Below the pieces are notes generated by a model. It saw only the letters and a list, made by a program, of their open reading frames with translations, made no database searches and was not told the origin of the DNA. The translations under genes were made by a program, and so were the position numbers. A DNA stretch of 64,000 nucleotides from Nepenthes gracilis (Eukaryota > Streptophyta > Magnoliopsida > Caryophyllales > Nepenthaceae): assembly GCA_033239525.1 (NCBI GenBank), contig BSYO01000006.1:13593319-13657318 (forward strand). Direction: 5' to 3'. Positions 9,730-20,558 of the stretch are shown here, piece by piece. Within the stretch, counting starts at the first letter, position 1; each line of letters begins with the position of its first letter.

Positions 9730-10558
9730 GGGTTTGGCCTGGCTTTTGAGGACTCCGGTTTCCGGAGTGCTTTTGCTTTTGAGGACTCCGTTTCCGGAGT
9801 GTTTTGTCCCCAGCTTTGGGACTCCGGTTTTAGGGTTTCTTTGCTTATGAGAACTCCAGTTTGAGTTTTTCCTTCTTGCTTTTATGCTTCTAAAAAAAAA
9901 AAAAAGGTTGGCGGCTTGATCCAGCATTACGTGAACTCCGGTTTCCGAGTGTCTTTTGTTCGTTGTTTTATTCGGGCGCTCGTAGAATCCGAATTTGAGT
10001 GCGCTTTTTGTTCGAACTTGGCTGGAGTATTTCCTTTTATCCGGAGCTCCTAAATCCGGAACAGCTTTATCGGGTGTTCAAAAATCCGGAGTGTCCAACT
10101 TGCGAACTTTTCGGACTCCCTTTGCTTCTCTAATATGATGGGCGGAGTGTTTTGTGCGCCTTACTGGCTGAAGTGCTTGAAGATCCACTTGGATGGAGTG
10201 GATCTTCTTGGCTGGAGTGACCTCTTTGCGATCATTGCCGAAGATCCAGTGCTTCACCAAAAGGTGGACGGAATGGCTTTTGCTCCTTTGCTCCTTTGCC
10301 CTTGCTGATGTGGCATGGTTCGCCTAGTGCTGATGTAGCGTCCTCTTGTTCAGTTCTGCTGGCAGTTTGTGGTTTTGAGTCCCAATGAATGTTTCTATCT
10401 GTGTAATTTTTTATTTAAGACTCTTGTGTCTTGTTTTTTTAGGTGTTCCCTCGTTCTATGTCTCTTTTTCCAAGTCGGTAAAATACTTGGTAAAAGACAT
10501 ATTTGTTTGTACAATTTATTTTCATTTTAATACAATTAATTACTTACCAAAAGAAAAA
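9730..10558 (+). mobile_element. L1-type LINE, copy 3: 3' UTR and tail only
   Basis: The palindrome-type 3' UTR units (GGACTCCGGTTTCCGGAGTG) are followed by a segment homologous to 2300-2500 in reverse, then by the coding-LINE tail (10440-10558: GTTCTATGTCTC, CCAAGTCGGTAAAATACTTGG, TTACTTACC and A-run). It overlaps in content with copy 2, so it is a distinct copy. Confidence 0.75.
10440..10558 (+). repeat. LINE 3' tail, copy 5 (coding-LINE variant)
   Basis: The hairpin core CCAAGTCGGTAAAATACTTGG is followed by AATTAATTACTTACC and an impure A-run. It links the coding LINE to the tails of the non-coding elements. Confidence 0.85.
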
Positions 10559-10594
10559 TGGTGAGGTGGACCAGGAGAAGCAAGAACCAGACTA

Positions 10595-10657
10595 TTTTTT
10601 TTTGGTAAGCAGGTATTTTGGATTATAGGGAGAAAAATAAGTTACAAAATTTATGTG
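10595..10657 (-). repeat. Hairpin tail, copy 6, left half
   Basis: T-run, GGTAAGCAGGTATTTTGG, ATAGGGAGAAAAATAAG, GTTACAAAATTTATGTG. The LTR element starts immediately after. Confidence 0.88.
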
Positions 10658-11917
10658 TGATGCGTACCTGGATCCGACTTCGAACGAATTCGGATTCTTG
10701 GATGAGCTGATCCGGCTCCGTTCACCGAGTGCGAACCCTGCACACCACTAAAGCAAACAAGAGGTCAGCGTTCACGGCGGGAATTAATCCCACCGAAAAC
10801 ACTCCGCCTTTCAAGTCGATGTGACCTTCAATGGAAGGAATCAAGGATAGAAAGAGCAACGAGAAAGAGAGGAGAGAGGAGTGTTTGGTTCGGATGTCGA
10901 TGAGGAGCGGGCCCTTCCACGTATCGGATGGTGGGAAGGCGGAAGAACGTGTGTAGCGACCCGTTTGTTGCCTTGAAGTTCGATCGTGCGAGAACTCGGT
11001 GGGAACAGAGCTCGTGCGGTCTTTGGAGTTCACTCAAAAGGGAAGCGATCAATATGATTTGTCTTTTTAGTTCTTGATTCAAAGAGAAGTGAAGAGTGTA
11101 AGATGCTTGGAAGGATCTCAGAAAGCTCTCCTCTTTCTCAGTGGGGCGTGAGGGTTCTTATACGCCTCACCATGTTGGATTCTTGGGCACCAAGGTGGTC
11201 GCTGCTTGGGCCATTGCGCCTGTCACCACATCGTGGACCCGGCTGGTCACGCCACCTGCCAGATTCCGTGATCGCACGTTCTTTGGGTGTCGTTTGTCAA
11301 GCTGACTCCTCCCTCTACGGGAGTGGTTGGCCACCCCAGATGGAAGGCGAGTGGCGTTAGTGTCGTGCCGCCATGCCCATTGGCTAGCCTTTCCGCCTCT
11401 TTTGCGTGTCTTCGGCGACCGCATTAAATGCGTTGCGAGGTTTTATGTCGCCCTCCTCCATCGTGGGTCTATGCCCTAGAACTCTTGGGCTGGCCGAGCG
11501 TGAAAGGCGTCCGTTGGTGGCCTTTATTTGGGCTATGGGCACGAGCAGTCGAGCCCATTTACGTAAACGCCTATTTTAGGGCCCAGTGCGTAAGAAGTGG
11601 ACGGTCAACGTCTGAGTTGACCGTCAGGGTGTCGGCCGCCTTCGTGGAGAGCGGCGGGCGACCATCTGATGGGCCGTGGGCCATAATGGTATAGGCCCAT
11701 CACTGTTGCAAAGCCTCTGGTGGCCCAACAAACCGGTCAACGCCGAGTTGACCGTTTTTGAGCCAGTTGGCCGCCGGGACGGCCAACGCCAACGTTGACC
11801 ATCCTTGGGCCTTTGGTTCTTTAAGCCTATCTCTTGGTGGGCCGTCGGGAACGTTGACCGCCTTCCCGGGCTTCCGTTGACTTCTTCTTGGGCCAGCCAT
11901 TTTTGGTGTACCCATCA
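10658..11917 (-). repeat. 3' LTR of the Tat element
   Basis: It begins TGATGCGTAC and ends GTGTACCCATCA on the plus strand. It matches 20769-22012 from end to end. In element orientation U3 is the right part (about 11200-11917), which is rich in TTGAC motifs; a TATAAG lies on the minus strand at 11157-11162. Confidence 0.95.
11603..11882 (-). promoter_or_regulatory. W-box (TTGACY) cluster in U3
   Basis: Seven TTGACC or TTGACT motifs, on either strand, start at 11603, 11617, 11735, 11748, 11795, 11854 and 11877. This is the core bound by plant WRKY factors. The equivalent part of the other LTR (21680-21980) keeps most of them. The position fits the promoter-proximal U3. Binding is inferred from motif density only. 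Confidence 0.55.
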
Positions 11918-11932
11918 CTAGCCCCCATCTTT
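11918..11932 (-). promoter_or_regulatory. Polypurine tract
   Basis: On the minus strand AAGATGGGGGCTAG directly precedes the 3' LTR. A purine-rich run next to the 3' LTR primes plus-strand synthesis; the last few bases are not all purine, so this is a moderate match. Confidence 0.65.
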
Positions 11933-12024
11933 GGTGGTCGATTCCGACCTCTGTATGTTTATGATGGGACGTCTTCCCTTGCTTTGAGAATCCCGTGGAA
12001 ACTCACAAGAGCGTGAAGGAAGGT

Positions 12025-12193
12025 TTGACCGGAATTGTTGACCGCTTTAGCCAATTCCGGAGTACCAGAATTGTTGACCGTCCTGGTCAATTTCGGAGTC
12101 CCAGAATTGTTGACCGTCCTGGTCAATTCCGGAGTTCCAAAATTGTTGACCGTCCTGGTCAATTCAGGGAATGATTTCTGCCAGCTTTTGACC
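12025..12193. repeat. Tandem array of inverted TTGACC repeats
   Basis: About four units of roughly 36-42 bp carry AATTGTTGACCG, a short spacer and GGTCAATT, so every unit is a small palindrome with two W-box cores. At least nine TTGACC or GGTCAA motifs lie in 170 bp. The array sits about 340 bp upstream of the start codon of the opposite-strand gene at 12533 and downstream of pol. Confidence 0.75.
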
Positions 12194-12532
12194 GGACTGC
12201 CAGGCAGAAAGTGGCACGTGCCCCCTTTTGGTTGGAAGGAGATCCGGGTAATTAATACGCCAGAGATCCGTCCTCTGGCAGGGCCGAGTGGGGTGGTGAC
12301 ACGTGGCAATTCTGACGGAGCATTAATGAGGAGTTTCGTGCGGGAGTCCCGTCGTTTGGCTGGATCGAATGAGGAGTTGACATGTGGCAATTCTGACGGC
12401 GTCCTTTGCGAGCTTAGCGCCTAAATTTTCCTTCCATTTTGTTTGAAATCAGTTACGCCTCCAAGCCTTTCGTCTTCCTCATTCTCGTTTCGAAGACAAC
12501 CCTCTAAGGAAAACCCTAGAACCTTTCCGATC

Positions 12533-14347
12533 ATGGCCTCCGTCGCGGAAATCTCATCTGTCTTGAGGGAGAGTGATATTAAGGCCTTGTGCGTCGAATT
12601 TAACATTCCGAAGGAGATGGCCTGGAGGGTTCCGGGAGCAGATGAAATAGCCTCTCACCCACCGGAAGGCTACATCACTGTCTACGAGCCCACCTGAGGA
12701 GCGGGCTCCGGCTGCCCCTTTCGGAGGAGCTAGAGTCGATCGTAGCGGCCCTAGGGGTTCCCATTGCCCAGCTTCATGCCAACGCGGTGAGGTATATTTG
12801 TACTTTATGCATTTTTGCCGGAAGCTCAAAACGGAGGTTTAGGATGTCCGGTCTTAAGGTCATATTTAAGGTGACCCGGGCGCGGTGGATCTCACTCGGC
12901 CCCGTGCGGGATCAAGATAAGCAAGGCTATTTACGACTCCTCAAGAAGCTGGAAGGACCGGTTCTTCTTCGTGAAGGTGGGAGAGGAATGCCCCATTCGA
13001 AAGACCGGGGCGAGGTCCCGAGAGGTTCACCTTGGCGTGCCCATGCGGCGAGAGATCCCCGCGTATGCATGGGCTGACCACGGCCATCTGAAGAATCTCG
13101 ATGAATTTAGAAGGGACTTCTTGGTTTCCGGGAGGAGACCGAAAGGTTGAATAGGGCCCACCACCACCGGTGCGAAGCCACACCCATGATTGCGATGCCT
13201 AAGCCTGACGACTCGAGGAAGTTGCTTATCCGCCCGGTGTCTTCGGAGGAAGCCGGCTGCGAGGCGACCGCCACGCCCTCATCTTCCTCCTCTCGAATTG
13301 ACCTTGTAGGCTGCCGGATTTGCGGGGTCTGCAACACTTCCGGAGCGGAGAAATCCCGTGAGACGAGGCGGCGGATGCCGCGGAGTTATTTGGCCCAACC
13401 TTTCTTTGCGAAGGTGGTTCCAGGCGCGCTGCACTGGATGGGATCGACCAGGAGGAGCCCCGCGACGCGGCCTTTGAGGCTCGCGGGTTTATCTTTGTGG
13501 AGCCGCCGACCGGGCTGATCCTCCGCAGCCCGCCCCCAAGGGCAACCGGGGGAAGAAGACACCCGCCGCGAGTACTCCGATGATGCGGTGGAGGAGCCCA
13601 TGTTGCCGTTGAGGGGACGATGAGTCTTTGGATCGTATTTTGGATGAGGTAGCGGTTTGTTCAGCGCGAGGATGTTCCGGCTCGACACCTCCGGTTCCGC
13701 CGTAGGCTGGTCACGGCACGGAGTCCGGGCTGCGAGTCCTATTGGAAGACCTACGAGGTATAACCTGTTTGCTTCCTTGTATTTTTTCCTTATGTTTATA
13801 AGCTCACGCTTTGCTCGGTCTGTGCAGCCAAGAAGAGTGGCCTCAGTTGTCTCCCGGGAAATAGAACAGCGCGATCGCATTATCGCGGAGCGGGAGGCTG
13901 AGATAGCCTGGCTAGATGCCAAGCTGGCCGCCTCAGGAGGAGAGCTACGCGAGCAGACAGCCGCTCTTGAGGGCATCGTGGTGGACTTAGAGGCGGAGAT
14001 CGCTGCCTTTGGCGGAGGTCGCCCGATCAAAGGAAGAGGAAGATCGGCTTAAGGCAGACAACAAACGCCTTTCGGATAGAATCGCCGTCGTAGAGAGCGA
14101 GTTGGATACTCGGATGAGCCTCCACGAGGTCGGGGGCGCACTACACGCCCGGCTGTTGGAGGGGCTCAATATCGGACGTCGCGTCGCGCGGTTGGTTGTT
14201 CCTGACTTCCCTGTGGAGCTTATAAATCAAAGGAACCGCGCGGCGCTGAGCAAGGAAGACTTGCAGGGAGAGCCCCGAGACAGCCGAGGGTGGTCACTTG
14301 ACCTCGTAGCCTTTTGTATTCTCTTTCGTTTTTTGGACCGTATGTAA
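12533..14347 (+). pseudogene. Antisense gene of the Tat element (gypsy-type transposon domain plus coiled coil)
   Basis: This gene lies on the strand opposite to gag-pol, between integrase and the 3' LTR. From ATG 12533 the N-terminal part carries WRVPGADEIASHPPEGYITV; after a one-base loss near 12693 it continues LRLPLSEELESIV and, in another frame, SWKDRFFFVKVG (about 12940-12975). These features match the plant 'putative gypsy type transposon' family (Pfam Transposase_28), whose function is unknown. The C-terminal part (about 13830-14280) is a Glu/Lys/Arg-rich coiled coil. A probable 70 bp intron lies at 13758-13827. A pyrimidine-rich leader with AAACCCTA (12511-12518) precedes the ATG. 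At least three frameshifts disable this copy. An upstream in-frame ATG at 12443 exists, but the conserved part starts at 12533. Confidence 0.8.
13758..13827 (+). other. Putative intron in the antisense gene
   Basis: The sequence GAG|GTATAACCTG opens it and TCTGTGCAG|CCAAG closes it. It is T-rich (GTATTTTTTCCTTATG) within an otherwise GC-rich coding region. Splicing is inferred from the GT-AG borders and the composition change. Confidence 0.6.
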
Positions 14348-14845
14348 ATTGTACCATACTTCGTAAGCAATAAAATGGATGATCTTTTTGTTTAGCGTCC
14401 ATTGTCTTTTACTGCTTTGTGTTCGTTGCTTGCGTGAGTTGCTGTTTTGGGCGCGGCCAAGTTGGTTGGTCGACAACTATTGCTTGGTTACTGAGGAGCT
14501 TAGCCCCGGGCTTGGCGGTGGTCGCATTAACCATCCTCACATGCTGCCCAGCGAACTTGGGCGGTTAGTGTTAGAGAAGGAGCGCTTCCGTTATTGTTTG
14601 ATTACGCCATCCTTCATAGAGAAGTTGGTGCGTGGGGTAGCTGACCTGGTTGGCTAGCCGCTAAGGAGTGAGATCCTCAAGTCGGGCGGCGGTTTGTAAG
14701 AACCAGCTGGTGGCGCCGTTCAAGTGAAGACTTGGGCTGCCAATGTTGGAGAAGAAATGCTTCTCCCTTCGACCGTCGTTGGTAGCGTTCTTTGCTCCCA
14801 AAAGAGGTCGTCGCGTGTGCCATTCTTGCCCCCTAAGGTTTTTAG
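14348..14845. other. Tat element, 3' non-coding region
   Basis: This stretch lies between the antisense gene and the 36 bp repeat array. It holds likely 3' UTR of the antisense gene (AATAAAATGG at 14369). No protein recognised. Confidence 0.5.
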
Positions 14846-15098
14846 ACCGCTATGGGCCACTTGGATGACCAAGGTTTAGTACGACCGCTATTGGGCCGCT
14901 CGGATGACCGAGGTTTCAGACCGCTCATGGGCCACTTGGATGACCAAGGTTTAAGACCGCTCATGGGCCACCTGGATGACCAGGGTTTCAGACCGCTCAT
15001 GGGCCACCTAGATGACTAGGGTTTAAGACCGCTATGGGCCACCTGGATGACCAGGGTTTCAGACCACTTTTTGGGCCACCTAGATGACTAGGGTTTAA
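14846..15098. repeat. Tandem repeat, seven units of about 36 bp
   Basis: Each unit reads GACCGCTCATGGGCCAC, then a short variable part with GGATGACCA and GGGTTTAA. The seven units differ slightly and follow each other without spacers, so this is a minisatellite inside the Tat 3' region and not a CRISPR array. Confidence 0.85.
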
Positions 15099-15274
15099 CG
15101 AGAGGGTGAAGACCCTCCCGACTTAGGGGCAGTCTAGGTCGGATGGATACCTGCAAGGCAAACACAATTCATAGGCCCTAAAATTCTACATGCTAAGTAA
15201 ACTCTTATTTTTCCAAAGTAAAGACAAGCATACGAATGAATGCACAGGATCGAGTTAGGGCGTACCTGGGTTCC

Positions 15275-16450
15275 CTACTTTTGAAGTAGCGCTTGGTGGG
15301 TTGCGTTCCACGTTAGTGGGACCAACTTCCCGTCCTGGTTCCCGGAGCTTATCGCCCCATTGCGCGGGACGAGAGGCGAAAAGGTCCCTCCCGGTTGGGA
15401 GAGAGCTTGTTCCGCCGGCCAGCTTGGCCGTGGCCTCGATGCTTCAGCGAGGACCAAGTCCCCAACGTTGAACCGCCCGGCCTTCACTTTCTTATTGTAG
15501 TGGGCAACTCGGTGTTGGTATGCTGATGTCCGTACTCTAGCCGCATCACGGGCTTCCTCAACAAGTCCAAGTGCTCCCCGATTTTTGGGAGTTTATGCTC
15601 AGGTCGAAGGACTCCACCACGAGACTTGGGAGCCCGATTTCGGCCGGGATTACCGCTTGATCCGTAATGAGAGGCTGAAGGGTGTCTCTCGTGTTGATTC
15701 TTTCGGGGTTGTGCGATAAGACTAGAGGACCAGTGGGGCTCGTCGGCCAGGAGCCCCGGCGTCCTCCGATCTAGTTTTTAACCGTGGAGCAGCGTCACGG
15801 TTTGTGACCTCCACCGCCGTTGGCACAGGGGTATGCTACGAAGTGTGGACCCGGCTTGATCAAAGGTCTGGTACAATACTTGGTGAAGCATTTTCAGCTA
15901 ATCGGGTCCGTTGCCGGTCACCCACGACCTCGGGGGCGCCAGATCGTCTGCAGACAATGCCACGAAGGAATTCCAGAGCATTGTGTTCTGTGATTTTTGC
16001 GGCCCAGGGCGGCCTCGACCCATTTAGTGAAGTAGTCGATGCCCGCTATGACGCCAATTTTCTTTGTCCCGTGGCAACGAAATGGGCCGAGAATGTCAAG
16101 CCCCCATTGCGCGAAGGGCACGGGGGCTGAAGGGACTTGGTCGCGGGACGGGGCCGGTGGTGGAGGTTGCCATGAAGCTGGCGGCTTTCACATTTCTTTA
16201 AAAACTCAAGCGCGTCCTTTTTCATTGAGGGCCGTGAGTAGCCCCGCGCATGACTTTGAAGGCCGGAGTTCTTCCCGCCTACGTGCGATCCACGGATCCC
16301 AAGGTGAACTTCGCCCGGCGCGTAGTCTCCGCCTCCTCGGGGATAGACAGGCGGAGATACGGAGTTGAGTATCCGCGCGATATAGCGCCCATCAACTACT
16401 GTGTACCCCCGCCCGTCTTTTCTTTTTAATCTTGTGGCCTTTTTCAAATC
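15275..16450 (-). pseudogene. Tat integrase
   Basis: The minus strand reads HLGIRGSHVGGK and then LEFLKKCE-CQLHGNLHH, the HHCC zinc finger, at about 16330-16150. The catalytic core begins FAQWGLDILGPF (about 16118), whose Asp is the first of the D,D,E residues, followed by DYFTKWVEA. Further on AVIPAEIGLPSLVVESFDL and the C-terminal GRFNVGDLVL (about 15480-15440) are recognisable. Several frameshifts separate these parts, and I could not identify the second Asp and the Glu confidently. The protein would have joined the cDNA to host DNA. Confidence 0.88.
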
Positions 16451-16619
16451 CTCCCGGAAGTGATCCGTCGGCTAGGTATCTAAGGTAATGAGTCATCCAG
16501 GTTTTCCGTCTCCGAAATCTGCATGGCCTCCTGTTTCTCTACGCTAGGAGTGTTCGGGACCTCCCGCATGTCCCTCGAACTGTTTTAGGTTGCGGGCAGC
16601 TGTTGCTCTAGCCACCGGT

Positions 16620-17050
16620 GCGCCTTCCAATTTTCATTCGAGGAACGTGAACCGGTGGTCGGCTTGTCGAAGCCACCGATAGCCTCCTTTGCCTTTGCCC
16701 AGTGCACGGCGCCAGGAAGGGTTGTTTGCCTCGAAGCCCCCATTGACCTGGTTGATGATTAATTCGGAGTCGCTGTGGACTGCCAACCTCTTGGCGAGCA
16801 CTCCTTTGCCAATCGCAAGCCCCCTAGTAGGGCTTCGTATTCGTGATGTTGTTGGTTGTTTGAAATCAAGTTTTAGGAGTACTTGATCTCGTATCCATCG
16901 GGGTCGTCGGGATTACCCCTGCCCCATTGCCATATGCATGGGACGATCCGTCCACGTGGAGCGCCATTCTCAAAGGCCCCGCCGGCTTCGTTTTTCGTTG
17001 GGCTGTTCTTCTTGGATTGGGGGTCGTGGTCTCGACGATGAAGTCGGCCG
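16620..17050 (-). pseudogene. Tat second RNase H (archaeal-type)
   Basis: Downstream of the first RNase H the minus strand encodes ALADFIVE, ALHVDGSSHAYGNGAGV, then TNN--EYEALLGGL in a neighbouring frame and LAVHSDSELIINQVNG. These are the metal-binding Asp, Glu and Asp motifs of the archaeal-type RNase H that is diagnostic of Tat elements. Frame changes occur inside the domain. The presence of two RNase H domains is the main reason for the lineage call. Confidence 0.88.
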
Positions 17051-17053
17051 AGC

Positions 17054-17416
17054 CTATGCCTTTATGGCAGGTCTGGGCCTGAACTCGATGTCGAACTCGC
17101 CCAATTCAATCGCCCACTTTACCAATCGCCCCGAAACGTCAGGCTTTTGGAGGATGCCTTTCAGTGGCTGGTCCGTAAGGACCACTATGCGATGCGCCTG
17201 AAAATATGGCCTCAATTTTCGCGCTGCGAAGATAAGGGCCAGCGCCATTTTTTCAGCACGCGGGTAGTGAGTTTCCGGGCCGGTCAGTGTTTTGCTCACG
17301 TAGTAGACCTGTTGTTGGATGTCGGACTCCTGGCGCACGAGGACGGAGCTGAGGGATGCCTCCGATACTGCCAAGTAAAGGTACAGCTCCTCTCCGTCTT
17401 TGGGTGACGCCAACAA
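17054..17416 (-). pseudogene. Tat RNase H (first domain)
   Basis: One frame of 120 codons reads LYLYLAVSEASLSSVLVR, then YYVSKTLTGPETHYPRAEKM, then VVLTDQPLKGILQKPDVSGR, the usual order of a Ty3-type RNase H after the RT thumb. The acidic residues expected at the first position are replaced (SEAS), as is common in Tat elements, which carry a second RNase H. Confidence 0.88.
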
Positions 17417-17569
17417 CGGTGGGGCGGCTGATACCGCAACTCATCGGCGATGCAGCGATCAACCGTCCATCGAATCCGTTAGACTTTGTTCCTCTCAAGG
17501 CTTTAAAGAAGGGCTGGTATTTGTCTCGGACTTCGCGAGGAAGCGGGACAAAGCGGCCCGGTGCCCCGA

Positions 17570-18260
17570 TCAATCGCCGGGGCGTCTTTTCACGTTTCTC
17601 GGGAGCCGTATCGGCCCCGGGGCCTTAATCTTTTCCGGGTTTGCCTCGATCCCTCGCCGAGAGACGATGAAACCCAGAACTTCCCCTGAGGTTACTCCGA
17701 AACACACTTGGCTGGATTTAACTTTATTTGGTCTTTGGCGGAGCACCCAAATGACTCCTCCAGTCACGTGCGTGGTCGCCCGTGACTCTGCTCTTGACGA
17801 GCATGTCGTCGACGTAGACCTCCATGTTGCGACCGATTTGCTTTTCGAACATCTTGTTCACCGGGCGCCGATAAGTGGCTCCGGGCGTTTTTAACCCGAA
17901 GGGCATGACCTATAGCAATAGGTGCCTGTCCGTCATGAACGAGGTATGCTCCTCGTCCTCTGGACTCATTCTGATCTGGTTGTAGCCCGAATAAGCGTCC
18001 ATGAAGCTTAGCAGCTCGTGCCCTGCCGTGGAGTCAACCAACACGTCAATCCGGGGCAAGGGAAAGCTGTCTTTTGGACAAGCCTTGTTGACGTTGGTAA
18101 AATCGACGCACATTCGCCATTTTCCGTTGCTCTTCTTAACTAGGACGACGTTTGAGAGCCAGTCCGGGTATTGGACGTCCCTAATGAAACTGCGTCCAGC
18201 CATTTCTTCACCTCCTGCAGGATGGCGATTAGTTTTTGGCCGGAGTGGTTCCTCCGTTTA
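17570..18260 (-). pseudogene. Tat reverse transcriptase
   Basis: The minus strand encodes WLSNVVLVKKSNGKWRMCVD, NKACPKDSFPLPRID, FMDAYSGYNQIRM (18203-17910), then MPFGLKTPGATYRR and the catalytic VYVDDMLVKS (17906-17790), then FLGFIVSRRGIEANP (about 17690-17620). A frameshift lies between the first two frames, and the codons for a conserved segment around 17907 are damaged. Order, spacing and the YVDD box are typical of Ty3/gypsy. Confidence 0.93.
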
Positions 18261-18699
18261 ACGATCGGCTTTGATGCGATCGAGGCCCGGTTTGTGGGCC
18301 ATCACTTGATGAAATCCCAGCATGTCGCGAGTCGAGGCCAAAAAGGTCTACGTTTCTTAAAGACGCCTTTTTGATCGGTTAAATGCAAATGGTCCGTGAG
18401 TGAGCCGCCAATCTGGGCGCACTTGTCCGGTTCCCAGGTCCAGTGGGACCAGATCAAGTGGCTTCACCGGCTACGCTTTGTTGCAAGGTGGTCTCGTCTC
18501 GGTGATCGAGTTCTCCCGCCATGTCGGGCTCGCCGCGCCAGGCAATCTGGCCATGTAAGCAGTCCGTCCAATGACTGATCTCCCAGAACTTCTCCGACGC
18601 CGTAGGGCGTTAGGAATTTCATTTTAATATGTGGAATTGACGTGATTGCCCCAAACGGCTGTTAGGCACGGCCTGCCAGATGCCGTTGTAAATAGGAGG

Positions 18700-18990
18700 G
18701 CGTCAACCACTAGGAAGGTTAGCATGCGACCTGTTTGTTTTTGGATAAGTGCCTAGGGTGACCTCCAGTTGGATTGTCCCTCGAACGGGCACTGGTTCAT
18801 TGTCAAGGCCGTATAAAGGTCCTTCAGCAGGTTTTAGTTGATTTTTTCTTAGGCCTAGTCTAAAGAACGCGTCCAAGTAAAGCAAATCTTTAGAGCTTCC
18901 ATTATCGACAAAGACTCGCTTCAGCTAGTAGTCCGACGTACCATCTGAAACGAGTGCCGAAATTACAAGGGGGTCAACATGGGAGGAGAT
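18700..18990 (-). pseudogene. Tat aspartic protease
   Basis: The minus strand reads RVFVDNGSSKDLLYLDAF, where DNGSS is the retropepsin active-site loop, then LYGLDNEPVPVRGTIQLEVT, the flap and C-terminal strand. A stop codon precedes the active site. It lies between gag and reverse transcriptase as expected. Confidence 0.85.
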
Positions 18991-19425
18991 TACATGGTTC
19001 GAGACACAATCACTAAAGCTAATGATGTTGTCTTCTGTGCGTTGCTTCTTCCTCCCGACTGCTGCCCCTTGTTGTTATCCGCCCCTAGTAGGTGGGCGTT
19101 GATCATGTTGACCACCCCGCCGCAATCCTATTTCGGGAGGCGTTCGCTCCGCCCTTCTTCGGTGGCCGCCTCCCCGAGTTACCTCCGGCCCCTGACAAAC
19201 CGGGTGAGGTGTCCTCTCAGGATCAAGTCCTCACTTTCCTTCGCAGCGCTTTTACGTCTTGATTGAATGGCCGTGAGAGCGGTGGAAGTCACAGTGATTT
19301 AGACTGATTTAGGAGTCCTTCTTCAAAGTCTTTGGCCACTTTAAAAATTTTTCTCATGCGGATCTGCATTAGAACATTGGAGCGTGTGTGCAAGGGCGTG
19401 AAGGTGGTGGGGCCCGTAGTCTGGG

Positions 19426-20558
19426 TTACGGGGGCCCGATCAGATTTGTTGTTTTACGGCGGGAGTGTTCCCCACATCGTATTTTTCTTTTCCCATCACC
19501 AGGGAACGGCCGAGGCTGGTCCGCCCTCTCAGGACGTTTTGCCTCATTGGCCTCCTCCGCTGCTGCGTAGGCCCTGGTGATGGATTCCGCCTCGCGGAAA
19601 GTTTGAGGATTTTTGTGGGCAAGGTGCTTGAAAAAGTCGCCATAAGTCAGCGCCGAGATGAAGCTGCCCAACTTCATCTCCTCAGTGATCCTGGGAATCC
19701 TCCTGGCCTCAGCCACGAAGCGATCCAGGAAGCGTCGTGGGTTCTCTCCCGGTTTCTGTTTTATGTGGGAGAGGTGCCACGGCTGTTTTTCTTCCCGCCG
19801 GCTTGACGCGTACTGGGCCAGGAAGAGGTCCGTGAGTTCACGGAAGTCAGCGATCGTGCCCGAAGGGAGATGGTGAAACCAGTTCCGCATCTCCCTTCGA
19901 GGGTGGAGTGGAAAGCAACGGCACATTGCCGAGTCCTCTAGCCCTTGTAGACTTAGATGGGTGCGGAAGTGATCCGGGTGGTCAACCGGATCACTTTGCC
20001 CCCATCGTATAAGTCAAGGGACGACATTTTGAACTTGGACGGTAGAGGACGGCAAGATTTCGCGGTGAAAGGCGACTGTCCCAAGTCGATGGTGCCCTCG
20101 TCGTTCTCGAACACGCGGTTCCAGATTTGATCCACTCGTGGGTCGGCACGAGTGGCGTTGGCTGATCTCTTGGAGTTGAGGAAATTCCTCAACTCCGTCT
20201 TGTCCCCGGCGGGTTCAGCGATCGGTCGATCACTTTGCCGCCCGGTGGATCTGGTAGTCCGGAGGCTCGCTCCTGGGTGCGTGATGGTCCTTTGCCCGAG
20301 AATATCGAGGATTTCTCTTTCTAGGCTCTGTAGGAGAGACGTACTCCCAGGACGTTGCTGTTGGCCTGTTCTGGCCGGGAGCGGGAGGACCTTGAGCCGG
20401 ATTGTTCCCGGCTTCGCAGCCTCTTGGCGGCTTCTTCTTCCTCCGGCCACCTTTTTTGGTGGCGGGAGCGGGATGACGGCAGTGGAGCCACCGGCGGCTG
20501 TTGCTCCTACGTGCACAGGCGGTTGGAGCGGGCGATTGTTGCTTTGCATCTGCTCCAC
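19426..20558 (-). pseudogene. Tat gag
   Basis: The N-terminal frame (20558-19953, 201 codons) is Pro/Arg-rich and ends with FKMSSLDLYDGG. After a frameshift near 19980 the capsid-like retrotransposon gag domain follows: SAMCRCFPL, WFHHLPSGTI, FRELTDLFLAQYASSRR, RRFLDRFVAEARRI (to 19426). The C-terminal part is basic. No zinc knuckle was recognised. The protein would have formed the particle around the RNA. Confidence 0.85.

Noticed and set aside
14846..15098. Repeat array resembling a CRISPR at first sight
   Set aside because: The units are contiguous and have no unique spacers; it lies inside a plant LTR retrotransposon.
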